DNA of 10,495 nucleotides from Planctomycetaceae bacterium (GTDB lineage Bacteria > Planctomycetota > Planctomycetia > Planctomycetales > Planctomycetaceae). Each line of letters begins with the position of its first letter. Position 1 is the stretch's first letter. The translations under genes and the position numbers were made by a program. This document shows positions 1 through 7,227 of this stretch, piece after piece. The notes below the pieces were generated by a model. It was not told the origin of the DNA, did not search any database, and was given only the letters and a program-made list of their open reading frames with translations. The DNA lies in the NCBI GenBank assembly GCA_020426065.1, contig JAGQQT010000106.1, positions 1-10,495 on the forward strand. The letters are read 5' to 3'.

Positions 1-824
1 CCTTTCACGTAACGCATGCTGTGATACACACAGTAGAATCGGAGCACTTCCTCAACCGCATCATCCACATTGGAACAGATTTTATAGAGGGACAGATCCT
101 CAGGAGAAATCAGGCCGGTTTCCAGCAACTCAGCTCTCACGTAGTCCTGCCAGCGATGCCAGTATTGATCCTCCGGATGACTGATCAGGATGATCGGCAT
201 TAAGTCCCGTTTGCCAGTCTGGACCAGTGTGAGGGTTTCGAAGGCTTCGTCCTGTGTTCCGAATCCTCCGGGGAAGATGGTGACCGCGTGGACTTCCTTC
301 ACGAACATCAGTTTTCTGGTGAAGAAGTACTTGAGATTGACCAGTTTGGGATCTCCGGCGATGACCGGATTGGCTTCCTGTTCGAAAGGGAGCATGATGT
401 TGAGTCCCATGGCCATTTCCGCTCCGGAGCCTTCATGAGCGGCATGCATGATGCCTCCGCCCGCACCGGTGACCACATACCAGCTCTGCTCAGCCATCTT
501 TCTGCCATACTGGACCGCCAAGGCATAATTCGGGTCCTCAGGCTTCATGCGGGCGGAGCCAAAGACGGTCACCTTTCGCATGCGACGAAAGGGTTTGAAG
601 ATCTTGAAGGCGTAGCGGAGTTCACGCGTAGCCCGACAGAGGATCTTCAGATCGCCTATCGTGACCTGATCGGCGTCGAGTTTTTCGGCAGTCTGACGGA
701 GTTCGTCGAGGAGCTTTTTCCTCAGTAGACTTTCGGGGTCTTTGGGAGTTTCAAACGATTCCGGGATATCGAGGATCACGGAGTCTTCACTGTCATCGGG
801 AATCGTTGGTGGCAGATCGGTCAT
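1..824 (-). CDS. LOG-family protein (lysine-decarboxylase-like fold), 3' end cut by window edge
   Basis: The frame is open from ATG 824 to the left edge, giving 274 residues with no stop, so the C-terminus is missing. The hallmark of LOG (cytokinin riboside 5'-monophosphate phosphoribohydrolase) proteins is present: PGGFGTQDE at residues 185-193, preceded by the R-K pair at 170-171. The Rossmann-type nucleotide site shows GSAR at 89-92 and a glycine-rich GAGGGIM at 120-126. Known members cleave nucleoside 5'-monophosphates to base and ribose 5-phosphate in the cytosol; the substrate here is unknown. About 85 residues precede the Rossmann core, more than in short LOG proteins, and no signal peptide is seen. 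The start is well supported by GGGGAG six bases upstream of the ATG (plus-strand 831-836). The family call is firm; the physiological role is not. Confidence 0.9.
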   Translation of the reverse strand, partial: MTDLPPTIPDDSEDSVILDIPESFETPKDPESLLRKKLLDELRQTAEKLDADQVTIGDLKILCRATRELRYAFKIFKPFRRMRKVTVFGSARMKPEDPNYALAVQYGRKMAEQSWYVVTGAGGGIMHAAHEGSGAEMAMGLNIMLPFEQEANPVIAGDPKLVNLKYFFTRKLMFVKEVHAVTIFPGGFGTQDEAFETLTLVQTGKRDLMPIILISHPEDQYWHRWQDYVRAELLETGLISPEDLSLYKICSNVDDAVEEVLRFYCVYHSMRYVK

Positions 825-966
825 GGAATACTCCCCGGAGAGGTCTCTGGACCCCTGATTTCACCTGGAGATGGAACCCGACCACTTCGCAGTTACTGGT
901 TCACACAACAACGGAGTTGATTCCGCTGTTATGAACAGGAGCGGACGGATCACGAGACTTTCCATG

Positions 967-996
967 CATATAGTGCAGAATCCCCAGTTTAGGCAA
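967..996 (-). promoter_or_regulatory. Possible promoter for the LOG-family gene
   Basis: On the minus strand TTGCCT (996-991) is followed after 18 bases by TATATG (972-967). Transcription would begin near 960, giving a leader of about 135 bases before ATG 824. The match to sigma70 boxes is only moderate, and nothing else in the 198-base gap between the LOG and STAS genes supports it. Confidence 0.25.
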
Positions 997-1022
997 GGGG
1001 AGTCGTCGTGGGGTGTACTGAT

Positions 1023-1385
1023 TTATCCCGAGATAGCATCCAGAGCTTCTTCCCTGGTCTCATAAATCGCCCAGAGAGTATCCAGAGCGGTAATCCTCAA
1101 CAGCTCGGTTGCCATTTCGCTGGCCCCGCACAAAACGAGTTCGCCACCCCGGCTTTTCACAAATTTATGGCAGCGGAGCAGCAGTGCCAGAAACACAGAA
1201 CCGAAATAACCAACATCACTCAGGTCCACAATGACCAGGGGAACATCCTGAGTCTGCAGCGGAGACATGATCAACTCCGCGGCCTGTTCAATCAGGTCCC
1301 AGTTCATGGATTCGATGTTACTGGCAGGCGTCACAATGACAACATCGCCATGCCATTCAAGTTTGAAGTCTTCCTGATTCGTCAT
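1023..1385 (-). CDS. Single-domain STAS protein (anti-sigma factor antagonist-like)
   Basis: The product has 120 residues, the usual size of a stand-alone STAS domain. The central [12 protein letters not shown] strand-helix junction (about 52-63), the following helix, [10 protein letters not shown] (80-89) and the [11 protein letters not shown] helix (95-105) align by eye with SpoIIAA-like antagonists. Such proteins bind anti-sigma factor kinases and are switched by phosphorylation of a serine in a D-S-S-G motif. Here that motif reads G-S-V-F (62-65): one serine, Ser63, remains, the aspartate and glycine are absent, and the usual phospho-acceptor position is valine. No partner kinase or phosphatase gene lies nearby. 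The start at ATG 1385 has no clear Shine-Dalgarno sequence. The STAS fold is well supported; a role in sigma-factor partner switching is inferred. Confidence 0.8.
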   Translation of the reverse strand: MTNQEDFKLEWHGDVVIVTPASNIESMNWDLIEQAAELIMSPLQTQDVPLVIVDLSDVGYFGSVFLALLLRCHKFVKSRGGELVLCGASEMATELLRITALDTLWAIYETREEALDAISG

Positions 1386-1590
1386 GAGCAGCTATGATGT
1401 TACCTTCAAAAGACGGGAACGGATCTGAAAGACATACGAAACAGGTCAAGATTACTGACTGTATCGTGGTACAAAATCTCAGGCTGAAACCGAACGAGGA
1501 GTGCTGCACGCGGTACAACTGAATTTGACTATAGCCGATGTACATCTGGACGCAAACCGAGGAACCTAGTTTTAGAGGAAAATTCCTGCC

Positions 1591-2193
1591 TTGGAGATCA
1601 GAAACTCTGAAAGCAATGATTTTGTGAAGACCAAACTTTCAACTCACCTGATGTGGTGGTTTGGAATTCTGATGCTGGCTGGCCTGCTGGGAATTGGTTC
1701 CGTATGGGTTCCTGCTTTCGCCAGAAAAATCGGCCTGTTTGCGATTGCGCTGGGTGGACTTTATGGGTATCTGACTGTGCAGATGACAAAGGCACTGGGT
1801 ATGCAGGTTCTGCGATTTCATGTACTTGTGATTCTGTTGTTTGCACTCGGAATGCAGGGAATCCGATTTGCAGAAAGTTATCAAAGCTATCGAATTGTAC
1901 GGAAAAATCATGAGGAGGCGCTGGAGGCACGCCTGGCAGAACTCCCAATCATGACGCCGGAACTGTCAGCGGAACTGAAAGAAGAGCTAGAGGTAAACTT
2001 TAGCCTGTATCTAATAGAACACTATGCCGCATTAGGAATTGGAAAATCCGAAACTCTTGCCATGACCTGCCTCGTACTGGAATTGCTGCTTGGAACTGGG
2101 GGGGCCTGTGCAGGTTTGCTGCTGGCGCAGAGATCTGGAGGTCGGACCAGTTCTAGAATACCGTCAGCAGCAGCATCTGAGTCAGGCGGGTGA
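1591..2193 (+). CDS. Hypothetical four-helix membrane protein
   Basis: I do not recognise this family. The 200-residue product has four hydrophobic segments at about 20-40, 47-65, 74-94 and 155-180, with an acidic, helix-prone stretch of about 55 residues (100-154) between the third and fourth, and a short polar serine/glycine-rich tail. The arrangement suggests an inner-membrane protein with one sizeable soluble loop. The start is a TTG at 1591, chosen because AGAGGAAAA lies 8-9 bases upstream (1574-1582); the first in-frame ATG (1651) would cut into helix 1. The last 41 bases overlap the end of the convergent M28 peptidase gene, so the tail (about 187-200) is encoded opposite that protein's C-terminus. 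The upstream gap (1386-1590) separates it from the divergent STAS gene. Function unknown. Confidence 0.65.
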   Translation: MEIRNSESNDFVKTKLSTHLMWWFGILMLAGLLGIGSVWVPAFARKIGLFAIALGGLYGYLTVQMTKALGMQVLRFHVLVILLFALGMQGIRFAESYQSYRIVRKNHEEALEARLAELPIMTPELSAELKEELEVNFSLYLIEHYAALGIGKSETLAMTCLVLELLLGTGGACAGLLLAQRSGGRTSSRIPSAAASESGG

Positions 2194-3325
2194 GGCGTTG
2201 CTGATCGGCTGAGGATATGTCGGTCTGGTTACTGAGTCGAGTTGCCTCGGCTGTTGCCTGACTCACAAAAAAACGCTGAATGGGTGAGAGATTCCACTCC
2301 GCAGCATGGTGATCAATCTGATTGCAGATCTCCAGAACGGCTTGAACTTCTTCCTGATCGGTCTGGGGACTGTCAATCCAGACAGGCTGGTCCGGTTTCT
2401 GGCTGATGGCAATGATCAGTCTGCAAAGTCCCTCCGTGATACTGGCGACCTGCTGATGATCAATTTTCGCTGGGACATCCCGAATCGAGTGGTAATCGCG
2501 GGACTGTCCGGTGGAGGCGAACAGAAACGGGATTTTGCGGTCCCGAAATGGGCCATAATCACTCCGCAGCCCCACATAGTCATCGCTCAGCAGGCTGGTC
2601 CGGATGTTGTGCCAGGGAATCTGGCGGATTTCCTGCTTGAGTCCCTGTGTATGCTCTGCTCCAAACAGGAAAACCGAATTCAGGGGGAGATCCCCCAGAG
2701 AGCGTCCCAGCATGTCCGCTACAATGACAAGTCGGATCTTCTCCAGCTCGACAGGAGGGTGAGCGGTCCACCAGCGTGAGCCAAACAGCAGGTGTTCCTC
2801 CAGATCAAATGAGACAAACAGCACCGAGCAGTCGAGGGAATTGATGTGCTGCTGGAGAAAGGGGATCGCTTCCAGAACCATAGCGACTCCGGACGCATTA
2901 TCATCCGCTCCGGCGTAAATCCCAGATTCCTTCACTCCCAGATGATCATGATGAGCAGCCAGCAGGATATATTCATCGGGACGTGTGGCATGCGGGGGAG
3001 TGAGCATGCCAGTGACATTCCAGCCGGCAACTGTGGGGAGGTTCTCAGCAGTTCTGGGACCCGGAATGGTCTGCAGAAAAGATTGCTCCGGAAAGACTGG
3101 CTGCAATCCGGCCCGACTGAAATGATCGACCACATACTCGGCTGCTCGCTGAGCATCGGATCCGCGGCGGCCGCGATATTCAGGACTGGCCAGCGTGTTG
3201 ATGTGCCTGGAAACATGGTCAGAATCGATCCGGATCATTTCCTCGGCACATACAGATCCTGCAGCGATCAGAAAGATCACTACGCATTCGCAAAGCGTAC
3301 GGGACTGAAGGACAAACTGTTGCAT
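2153..3325 (-). CDS. Exported M28-family zinc aminopeptidase
   Basis: This is a 390-residue M28 metallopeptidase, a family of co-catalytic two-zinc exopeptidases. All expected residues are visible (numbered from ATG 3325): HHDHLG with His125 and Asp127, the bridging Asp142 in GADDNASG, the catalytic-ligand pair Glu176-Glu177 in DLEE, Asp204 in ADMLGR, and His279 in YHSIRD. A hydrophobic leader ends in SVCA before EE, a typical signal peptidase I site; the cysteine is not in a good lipobox. I chose ATG 3325 over the in-frame TTG at 3349 because it puts the leader at the N-terminus; neither has a convincing Shine-Dalgarno site. It lies downstream of the sulfatase on the same strand and may be co-transcribed with it. 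It probably acts in the periplasm or outside the cell; the natural substrate is unknown. Confidence 0.92.
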   Translation of the reverse strand: MQQFVLQSRTLCECVVIFLIAAGSVCAEEMIRIDSDHVSRHINTLASPEYRGRRGSDAQRAAEYVVDHFSRAGLQPVFPEQSFLQTIPGPRTAENLPTVAGWNVTGMLTPPHATRPDEYILLAAHHDHLGVKESGIYAGADDNASGVAMVLEAIPFLQQHINSLDCSVLFVSFDLEEHLLFGSRWWTAHPPVELEKIRLVIVADMLGRSLGDLPLNSVFLFGAEHTQGLKQEIRQIPWHNIRTSLLSDDYVGLRSDYGPFRDRKIPFLFASTGQSRDYHSIRDVPAKIDHQQVASITEGLCRLIIAISQKPDQPVWIDSPQTDQEEVQAVLEICNQIDHHAAEWNLSPIQRFFVSQATAEATRLSNQTDISSADQQRLTRLTQMLLLTVF

Positions 3326-3403
3326 GAGGTCATTCCGGAGCGAGTCCAACTCGCACTTCGGCTGGTGTAATGTCTTTTCAGTAGGACATGAATAAATGGT
3401 GTG

Positions 3404-3458
3404 CCACTGGCTTTGCCAGTGGTGTGAATACTACTGATGCTCACTGGCAGAGCCAGTG
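3404..3458. repeat. Pair of short hairpin repeats (CACTGGC type) between sulfatase and peptidase genes
   Basis: Two perfect hairpins of the same sequence family lie 19 bases apart: CCACTGGC-TTT-GCCAGTGG (3404-3422) and CACTGGC-AGA-GCCAGTG (3442-3458). The second resembles an inverted copy of the first, since its reverse complement contains GGCACTGGCTCTGCCAGTG. They start about 20 bases after the sulfatase stop codon, so in the minus-strand mRNA they would form tandem 3' stem-loops. No T-run follows, so they are not simple intrinsic terminators. A REP-like element, possibly stabilising or partly terminating the transcript, is the best reading. Confidence 0.75.
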
Positions 3459-3476
3459 CCACCCTCAGCAAGTCTG

Positions 3477-4976
3477 TTAGAGGCGTTTCGGTTCGAACGG
3501 GGTTTCGGGGATCGTCCCCTCGATCTGCTCATCGAGCATTCTGCGGAATCTTCCGATCAGCGGCTGGAACTGCGGATCGGCAACCAGGTTCTGGAATTCA
3601 TGAGGATCCCGCAGGTGATCATACAGTTCCCGGCCAGCGTCTCCGTTGTTCCATTCGGTATAACGCCAGCGTTCCGTTCGGATCGAGCGTCCCATAATCG
3701 GTTTTCCATCACCGGGCCGAAGAATCTGCGTGAACGCGGGACGCGACCATTCCCGCTGCGGATCCTCCAGCAGGGGGAGGAGTGAGGTTCCGGGCAGATC
3801 TGGCAGCTGCGAAGTCAGCTGGCAGCAGTCCACCACGGTCGGGTAAATATCGATGAACTCAACAATCCGCTCACAATGAGTTCCGTTTCCGGCAGCTTGA
3901 GGATGATAAATAATGAGTGGAGCCCGAGCCGATTCCTCAAAGAGGCAGCGTTTCTGCCAGACTCCCTGGTGTTCTCCCAGGTGATATCCATGGTCGCTCC
4001 ACAGGACAACAATCGTATTCTGATCTTTTCCCGCTGCCTGCAGTCCTTTCAATAGCCGACCAACCTGGGCATCGACAAAAGAAACGCAGGCATAGTAGGC
4101 ATGCAGCGCCTGGCGGCACGTGTTCTCATCGAGTCCGTAATTCGGTATGGGACAGTTGTGGGCAAAAGCCGCTGGGGGAATGTCATCGCGATCATCTGCA
4201 GGAGCGTAGGGGAGCTGAATGTCATCGAAGTCATACAGATCGAAATATTTTTTCGGAGCCACGTAAGGCGTGTGCGGTCGAAAGAAACCCACTCCCAGAA
4301 AGAAGGGTTCTTTCAATTCTGTCATCAGTTCAATCGCCTCGGTGGCGATCATGCCGTCTGTCTGTTCTTCATCGGTTCCTTCCGCTGCCAGCCAGGACAT
4401 CGCCGCACTGATGGGGCGAGCGGGAGTCGGGTTGGTAATCAGATTTTCTTCGAGGGTATCTCGCCCTTTGGGATTGATCACCGTTTGCCAGCTGGGAGGA
4501 TCATCCAGACCGTTGGTTCCGATCCCCGCCGGAACGTTGTAATGATAGATTTTTCCGACTCGAGCGGTGGCCCAACCCCTCGTTTTGAGGAACTCCGGCA
4601 GTGGCTGAATCTCGGGAAGTTCATCCCGGAAGTGACGGTCCAGATCATAAACGCGAATCTGATCCGGCCGACGGCCCGTCATCAGGGAAGCCCGGCTCGG
4701 ATTGCAGAGCGGCAGTTGACAGTAGGCTCGCTCAAAGCAGACTCCTCGCTCAGCCAGCTGATCGATGTTCGGTGTCTGGGCAATCTGGTCGCCATAGCAT
4801 CCCAGGGCATTGGCCAGATCATCAATGGCAATCATGAGGATGTTTGGCTGCTTTATCGGGTCTGCCGCCGCGAGTGAATTGAGTCCAGACAGGGAAGGTC
4901 CCAGCAGATAAACGGGAAGGATCACAAACTGCCAGAATCGGAACATCTGCTTCATAGGTCCGCTCATGAATTGCAT
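3477..4976 (-). CDS. Exported sulfatase, iduronate-2-sulfatase type
   Basis: This 499-residue protein belongs to the type I sulfatases, whose active-site cysteine is converted to formylglycine. The motif CNPSR (91-95, Cys91), followed by [10 protein letters not shown] and [11 protein letters not shown], is the form found in iduronate-2-sulfatase-like enzymes. Calcium and active-site residues are in place: Asp52-Asp53, Lys142 and His144 in GKIYH, His235 in FFRPHTPY, Asp328-His329 in SDHG, and the later GEHQGVWQK segment. A signal peptide with a hydrophobic core at about 13-36 and cleavage near LAAA-DP directs export. The start ATG 4976 is kept, though in-frame ATGs at codons 4, 8 and 11 are possible. 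Maturation needs a formylglycine-generating enzyme, which is not in the window. The substrate is likely a sulfated polysaccharide, by family inference only. Confidence 0.95.
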   Translation of the reverse strand: MQFMSGPMKQMFRFWQFVILPVYLLGPSLSGLNSLAAADPIKQPNILMIAIDDLANALGCYGDQIAQTPNIDQLAERGVCFERAYCQLPLCNPSRASLMTGRRPDQIRVYDLDRHFRDELPEIQPLPEFLKTRGWATARVGKIYHYNVPAGIGTNGLDDPPSWQTVINPKGRDTLEENLITNPTPARPISAAMSWLAAEGTDEEQTDGMIATEAIELMTELKEPFFLGVGFFRPHTPYVAPKKYFDLYDFDDIQLPYAPADDRDDIPPAAFAHNCPIPNYGLDENTCRQALHAYYACVSFVDAQVGRLLKGLQAAGKDQNTIVVLWSDHGYHLGEHQGVWQKRCLFEESARAPLIIYHPQAAGNGTHCERIVEFIDIYPTVVDCCQLTSQLPDLPGTSLLPLLEDPQREWSRPAFTQILRPGDGKPIMGRSIRTERWRYTEWNNGDAGRELYDHLRDPHEFQNLVADPQFQPLIGRFRRMLDEQIEGTIPETPFEPKRL

Positions 4977-4981
4977 TTGTC

Positions 4982-5003
4982 AGCCTGTCTGAAACAGCAG
5001 GCT
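4982..5003 (-). promoter_or_regulatory. Leader hairpin just upstream of the sulfatase start
   Basis: AGCCTG-t-CTG and CAG-CAGGCT form a 9-bp stem with one bulged base and an AAA loop. It ends six bases before the sulfatase ATG. On the mRNA the nearest Shine-Dalgarno-like bases (ACAGG) lie inside the stem, so folding could limit ribosome access. No other good ribosome binding site is present for this gene. Confidence 0.4.
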
Positions 5004-5050
5004 TACTTTCGGCTGGAGGGGATCTGCATCAATTACAGTGCACTGCGCGT

Positions 5051-5082
5051 AAAAAAAACCCGATCAATCGAAATTGATCGGG
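5051..5082 (-). terminator. Intrinsic terminator of the small RNA
   Basis: Read on the minus strand, CCCGATCAAT, a TTCG loop and ATTGATCGGG form a perfect 10-bp stem (5082-5059), followed directly by eight T (5058-5051). This is a canonical rho-independent terminator in the minus direction only; on the plus strand there is no T-run after the stem. Confidence 0.92.
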
Positions 5083-5163
5083 CTGTGATGAGTGGTGTGT
5101 TAGCCGGGGTTTAGAACCTGTGGGCCCGCAAAAGGAAAACCGAAAAAACACACGAATGATTGC
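5051..5163 (-). ncRNA. Candidate small RNA of about 110 nt with its own promoter and terminator
   Basis: I do not recognise this RNA as a named family. A near-consensus promoter (5170-5198) would start transcription near 5163, and an intrinsic terminator ends it at the T-run 5058-5051. In the RNA, GUGUGUU (5153-5147) can pair with AACACAC (5101-5095), closing a domain with a GGUU-CUA-AACC hairpin (5118-5108) and a GGGCCC palindrome (5127-5122). A pyrimidine-rich stretch, UUUUCCUUUU (about 5139-5130), looks unpaired and is complementary to purine-rich ribosome binding sites. No open reading frame of note is present. It points toward the sulfatase (ATG 4976), so a terminator-containing sulfatase leader is the main alternative. 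The strong promoter/terminator pair favours an independent short transcript. It lacks the SRP, tmRNA and cobalamin-riboswitch signatures I know. Confidence 0.6.
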
Positions 5164-5169
5164 AACTCG

Positions 5170-5198
5170 ATATTAGTGCACGAGGTAAGAATCGTCAA
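5170..5198 (-). promoter_or_regulatory. Strong sigma70-type promoter of the small RNA
   Basis: TTGACG (5198-5193), a 17-base spacer and TAATAT (5175-5170) give an almost consensus promoter on the minus strand. TTGACA lies directly upstream (5204-5199) but at a poorer spacing of 23. The start would be near 5163. This is the best promoter match in the window. Confidence 0.75.
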
Positions 5199-5205
5199 TG
5201 TCAAG

Positions 5206-5250
5206 TTGGAAAATCTTTTCCTTTTTTCGTATAAGCGTATTGAATTCAAT
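5206..5250 (+). promoter_or_regulatory. Promoter and palindromic operator candidate for the CobW-type GTPase
   Basis: TTGGAA (5206-5211), an 18-base spacer and TATAAG (5230-5235) form a plausible promoter starting near 5242. ATTGAATTCAAT (5239-5250) is a perfect 12-bp palindrome lying on that start point, where a repressor could block initiation. The -35 box is only 7 bases from that of the divergent small-RNA promoter. The palindrome does not match the Zur or Fur boxes I know. Confidence 0.45.
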
Positions 5251-5298
5251 TCTCAGCCCGATACCCCCGCTCAAGAGCACAATCCCACGGGAGCCAAT

Positions 5299-6414
5299 AT
5301 GTCTGCACAGGATCCGGTACGTTATGTCATGGTGGGTGGATTTCTGGGAGCGGGAAAAACGACAACCCTCTCTCGGCTGGCCGGGATCTATCAGCAGGCA
5401 GGGCTGAACGTCGGCATCGTCACGAACGATCAGGCGGAGGATCTGGTCGATACCGGGATTCTTCGCAATCAGGGATATGAGGTTTCCGAGGTGGCCGGAG
5501 CCTGTTTCTGCTGCCGCTTTAACGATCTGACCGAGTGCATGCAGAATCTCGGGGAAGCAAAACGCCCCGATATCATTCTGGCCGAGCCGGTCGGGAGTTG
5601 CACGGATCTGGTCGCGACCGTCATTCAGCCTCTCAAGCATTTGTTCAATCGGGATTTTTCGATCGCTCCATACCTGGTCATTCTCAAGCCGAGTCATGGC
5701 CGGAAGATTCTGGCTCAGCAGGGACGCACCGGGTTTTCGCCCAAGGCGGAATATATTCTCAAAAAGCAGCTCGAAGAGGCGGATGGCATTCTGATCAACC
5801 GCTGTGATGAACTGACTTCGGAAGAAGTCGAGGAACTCAAGCAGCTGGTGAGTCGTTTCTGTCCGGAGACTCCCGTGATCGCGGTCTCTGCCGTGGAGGG
5901 GACCGGGTTCGATGAAGTTGCCGCCTTCCTGGAGCAGCAGGGAGACTTCGGCACCAAAATCCTGGATATCGATTACGATGTTTACGCCGAAGGAGAAGCG
6001 GAACTGGGCTGGCTGAACTGCAGCACCCGAGCCTTGTCAGACGCTCCCTTTGATCTGGATCAGCTGCTGCTCGACCTGATTGATGGCATCCGGGATCAGT
6101 TGCATGCCATCGGAGCGGAGCCCGCTCATCTGAAAGCCATCGGATTGTGGGAAGGCTTCTTTGGTGTCGCCAACGTCATCAGCAGCGATTCGCCCACCCG
6201 GCTTTCCCTTCCCTGCCGTCAACAGGTGGCCCATACCGATCTGGTGATCAACGCCCGGGTCGCCTGTGCCCCAGAGCAACTCGAACAGATCGTTCGCTCA
6301 GTACTCCAGCAGCAGGCCGAGAAACGCGGTCTGGAGTTGAGCGACCTGCAACTCAGCTCATTCCGCCCCGGCCGCCCGATGCCGACACATCGCTATTCTT
6401 CCTCTACGATGTAG
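5299..6414 (+). CDS. CobW/COG0523-type G3E GTPase (putative metal chaperone)
   Basis: The 371-residue protein starts at ATG 5299, five bases after GGGAG (5289-5293). The frame is open upstream to a GTG at 5176, but the probable promoter lies inside that extension. Domain features: Walker A GFLGAGKT (14-21), the thiolate metal motif CFCC (69-72, family CxCC), the Walker-B-region AEPVGS (95-100), and base-recognition NRCD (167-170, family NKxD). COG0523 proteins use GTP to load Zn, Co or other metals onto client proteins in the cytosol. The C-terminal half (from about 215) contains WLNCSTRAL and a long helical tail and does not look like the usual CobW C-terminal domain; it lacks a His-rich loop. 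No cobalamin or zinc gene is adjacent, so the metal and client are unknown. Confidence 0.88.
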   Translation: MSAQDPVRYVMVGGFLGAGKTTTLSRLAGIYQQAGLNVGIVTNDQAEDLVDTGILRNQGYEVSEVAGACFCCRFNDLTECMQNLGEAKRPDIILAEPVGSCTDLVATVIQPLKHLFNRDFSIAPYLVILKPSHGRKILAQQGRTGFSPKAEYILKKQLEEADGILINRCDELTSEEVEELKQLVSRFCPETPVIAVSAVEGTGFDEVAAFLEQQGDFGTKILDIDYDVYAEGEAELGWLNCSTRALSDAPFDLDQLLLDLIDGIRDQLHAIGAEPAHLKAIGLWEGFFGVANVISSDSPTRLSLPCRQQVAHTDLVINARVACAPEQLEQIVRSVLQQQAEKRGLELSDLQLSSFRPGRPMPTHRYSSSTM

Positions 6415-6517
6415 CACTGGGGGAAAGCGTCGGTGGTAGTCGGGCTGCGAGGAGAAATTGTCCACTTGAAACTGCCCGAATTCGCCGCTCCGGATTACAG
6501 CATTATTATCGGGAAAT

Positions 6518-7102
6518 TTAGTGTGCTTGTGGATCGAAGTAGGCGCGGATTGTGTCAGGGTGGTCCGTTTGTATTGCCGATTTTTGAAAGTAACGACCAG
6601 CCGATTCATCCCTGAGGTTTACCAACGCTACACCAATGTTGTGTTGCAGATTGCCGTCGATCCAATGAAGTGACTCCGCGCGACGGTAGCACTCTAATGA
6701 TCGTCTGTGAGATCCCTGATCGGAAAGGGCCACACCGAGATTTACCAGAGCGACGGCATTTTCTGGTTCGTCAGCCAGTACTGATTCAAATATCGCGGTT
6801 GCTTCCTCGTAGTTAGCCTTCCAAGTTATTCCGGGTTCGAACCACGCGGCATCAATCAATGTACGTGCAAGATTGAGTCTGTGTGTATTGTCTTTGGGAT
6901 GAGCGTCAACGGCAATTCTTGCTGCTTGTACGTCTGGTTTCATGGGTGAGCCAATGATTCTGTGCCCGATAACGAAACGCATCAGTGAAGTAGGCTGGGA
7001 CGTGTCCCAGCATTTGGATAATCTTTCTGAACGTGACTCTATCGTCGAAATCGGAATGGTCAAGTTTTCTATTTCACTCAGGGCCCGGTGCCATGCTTGC
7101 AT
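6518..7102 (-). CDS. TPR-repeat protein, start uncertain
   Basis: The frame encodes up to 194 residues. Tetratricopeptide helices are clear at about 72-112 (NLARTL, ATAIFESVLADEPEN), 115-148 (ALVNLGVALSDQG, SLECYRRAESL) and 151-180 (NLQHNIGVALVNL, YFQKSAIQTD), so it is a small helical scaffold for protein contacts, with no enzymatic domain. No signal peptide or membrane segment is seen. The first ATG (7102) lies inside a palindromic repeat, so the first seven or so codons are repeat sequence. ATG 6982 (Met41) or 6943 (Met54, MKPDVQAA) may be the true start; none has a good Shine-Dalgarno site. It is convergent with the CobW-type gene, with about 100 bases between them. Function unknown. Confidence 0.7.
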   Translation of the reverse strand: MQAWHRALSEIENLTIPISTIESRSERLSKCWDTSQPTSLMRFVIGHRIIGSPMKPDVQAARIAVDAHPKDNTHRLNLARTLIDAAWFEPGITWKANYEEATAIFESVLADEPENAVALVNLGVALSDQGSHRRSLECYRRAESLHWIDGNLQHNIGVALVNLRDESAGRYFQKSAIQTDHPDTIRAYFDPQAH

Positions 7103-7123
7103 CGCGTCAGCCGGGCAAGCATG
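7092..7123. repeat. Palindromic repeat copy A
   Basis: CATGCTTGC (7092-7100) and GCAAGCATG (7115-7123) are perfect 9-bp arms around ATCGCGTCAGCCGG. The flank GGTGCC to the left is shared with copies B and C. It overlaps the annotated 5' end of the TPR gene. Confidence 0.85.
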
Positions 7124-7147
7124 CTTAAGTTACACCAGACATCGAGT

Positions 7148-7178
7148 CATGTTTCCCCTGCTTCGCGATGGAAACATG
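7148..7178. repeat. Palindromic repeat copy B, inverted relative to copy A
   Basis: CATGTTTCC (7148-7156) and GGAAACATG (7170-7178) are perfect arms. On the minus strand the loop reads ATCGCGAAGCAGG, identical to copy C, and GGTGC precedes the arm. It lies between the TPR gene and the basic-secretory-protein gene. Confidence 0.85.
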
Positions 7179-7227
7179 GCACCTGACCATCCGCTTCGCA
7201 ATTGTCCCTGCCACCCCGCCGAATATC

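Noticed and set aside
288..728. 146-residue plus-strand open frame
   Set aside because: It is in register with the LOG-family gene on the other strand, which has catalytic motifs; the plus frame shows none.
868..896. Fourth degenerate copy of the palindrome flank (ATGGAACCCGACCACTTCGCA resembles bases after copy B)
   Set aside because: Only the flank is similar; no palindrome arms or loop are present, so chance similarity cannot be excluded.
4101..4877. 258-residue plus-strand open frame
   Set aside because: It lies wholly within the sulfatase gene on the opposite strand, which has a full set of active-site residues.
5095..5153. Truncated tRNA suggested by a 7-bp closing stem, a TTCTAAA loop and CACCA-like bases
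   Set aside because: Only 59 bases are enclosed, the putative T-stem does not pair beyond two bases, and there is no D-arm or anticodon arm.
5051..5163. 6S RNA, SRP RNA, tmRNA or a cobalamin riboswitch
   Set aside because: There is no long central-bubble hairpin, no GGAA-type SRP tip, no tmRNA tag frame, and no B12 box; the segment is also too short for most of these.
5176..5298. GTG-initiated 41-residue N-terminal extension of the CobW-type protein
   Set aside because: It would place Walker A far from the N-terminus, it covers the probable promoter and palindrome, and ATG 5299 has GGGAG at good spacing.
7092..7178. CRISPR array from repeats A and B
   Set aside because: The copies are inverted to each other, diverge in sequence, number only two here, and have no cas gene nearby.
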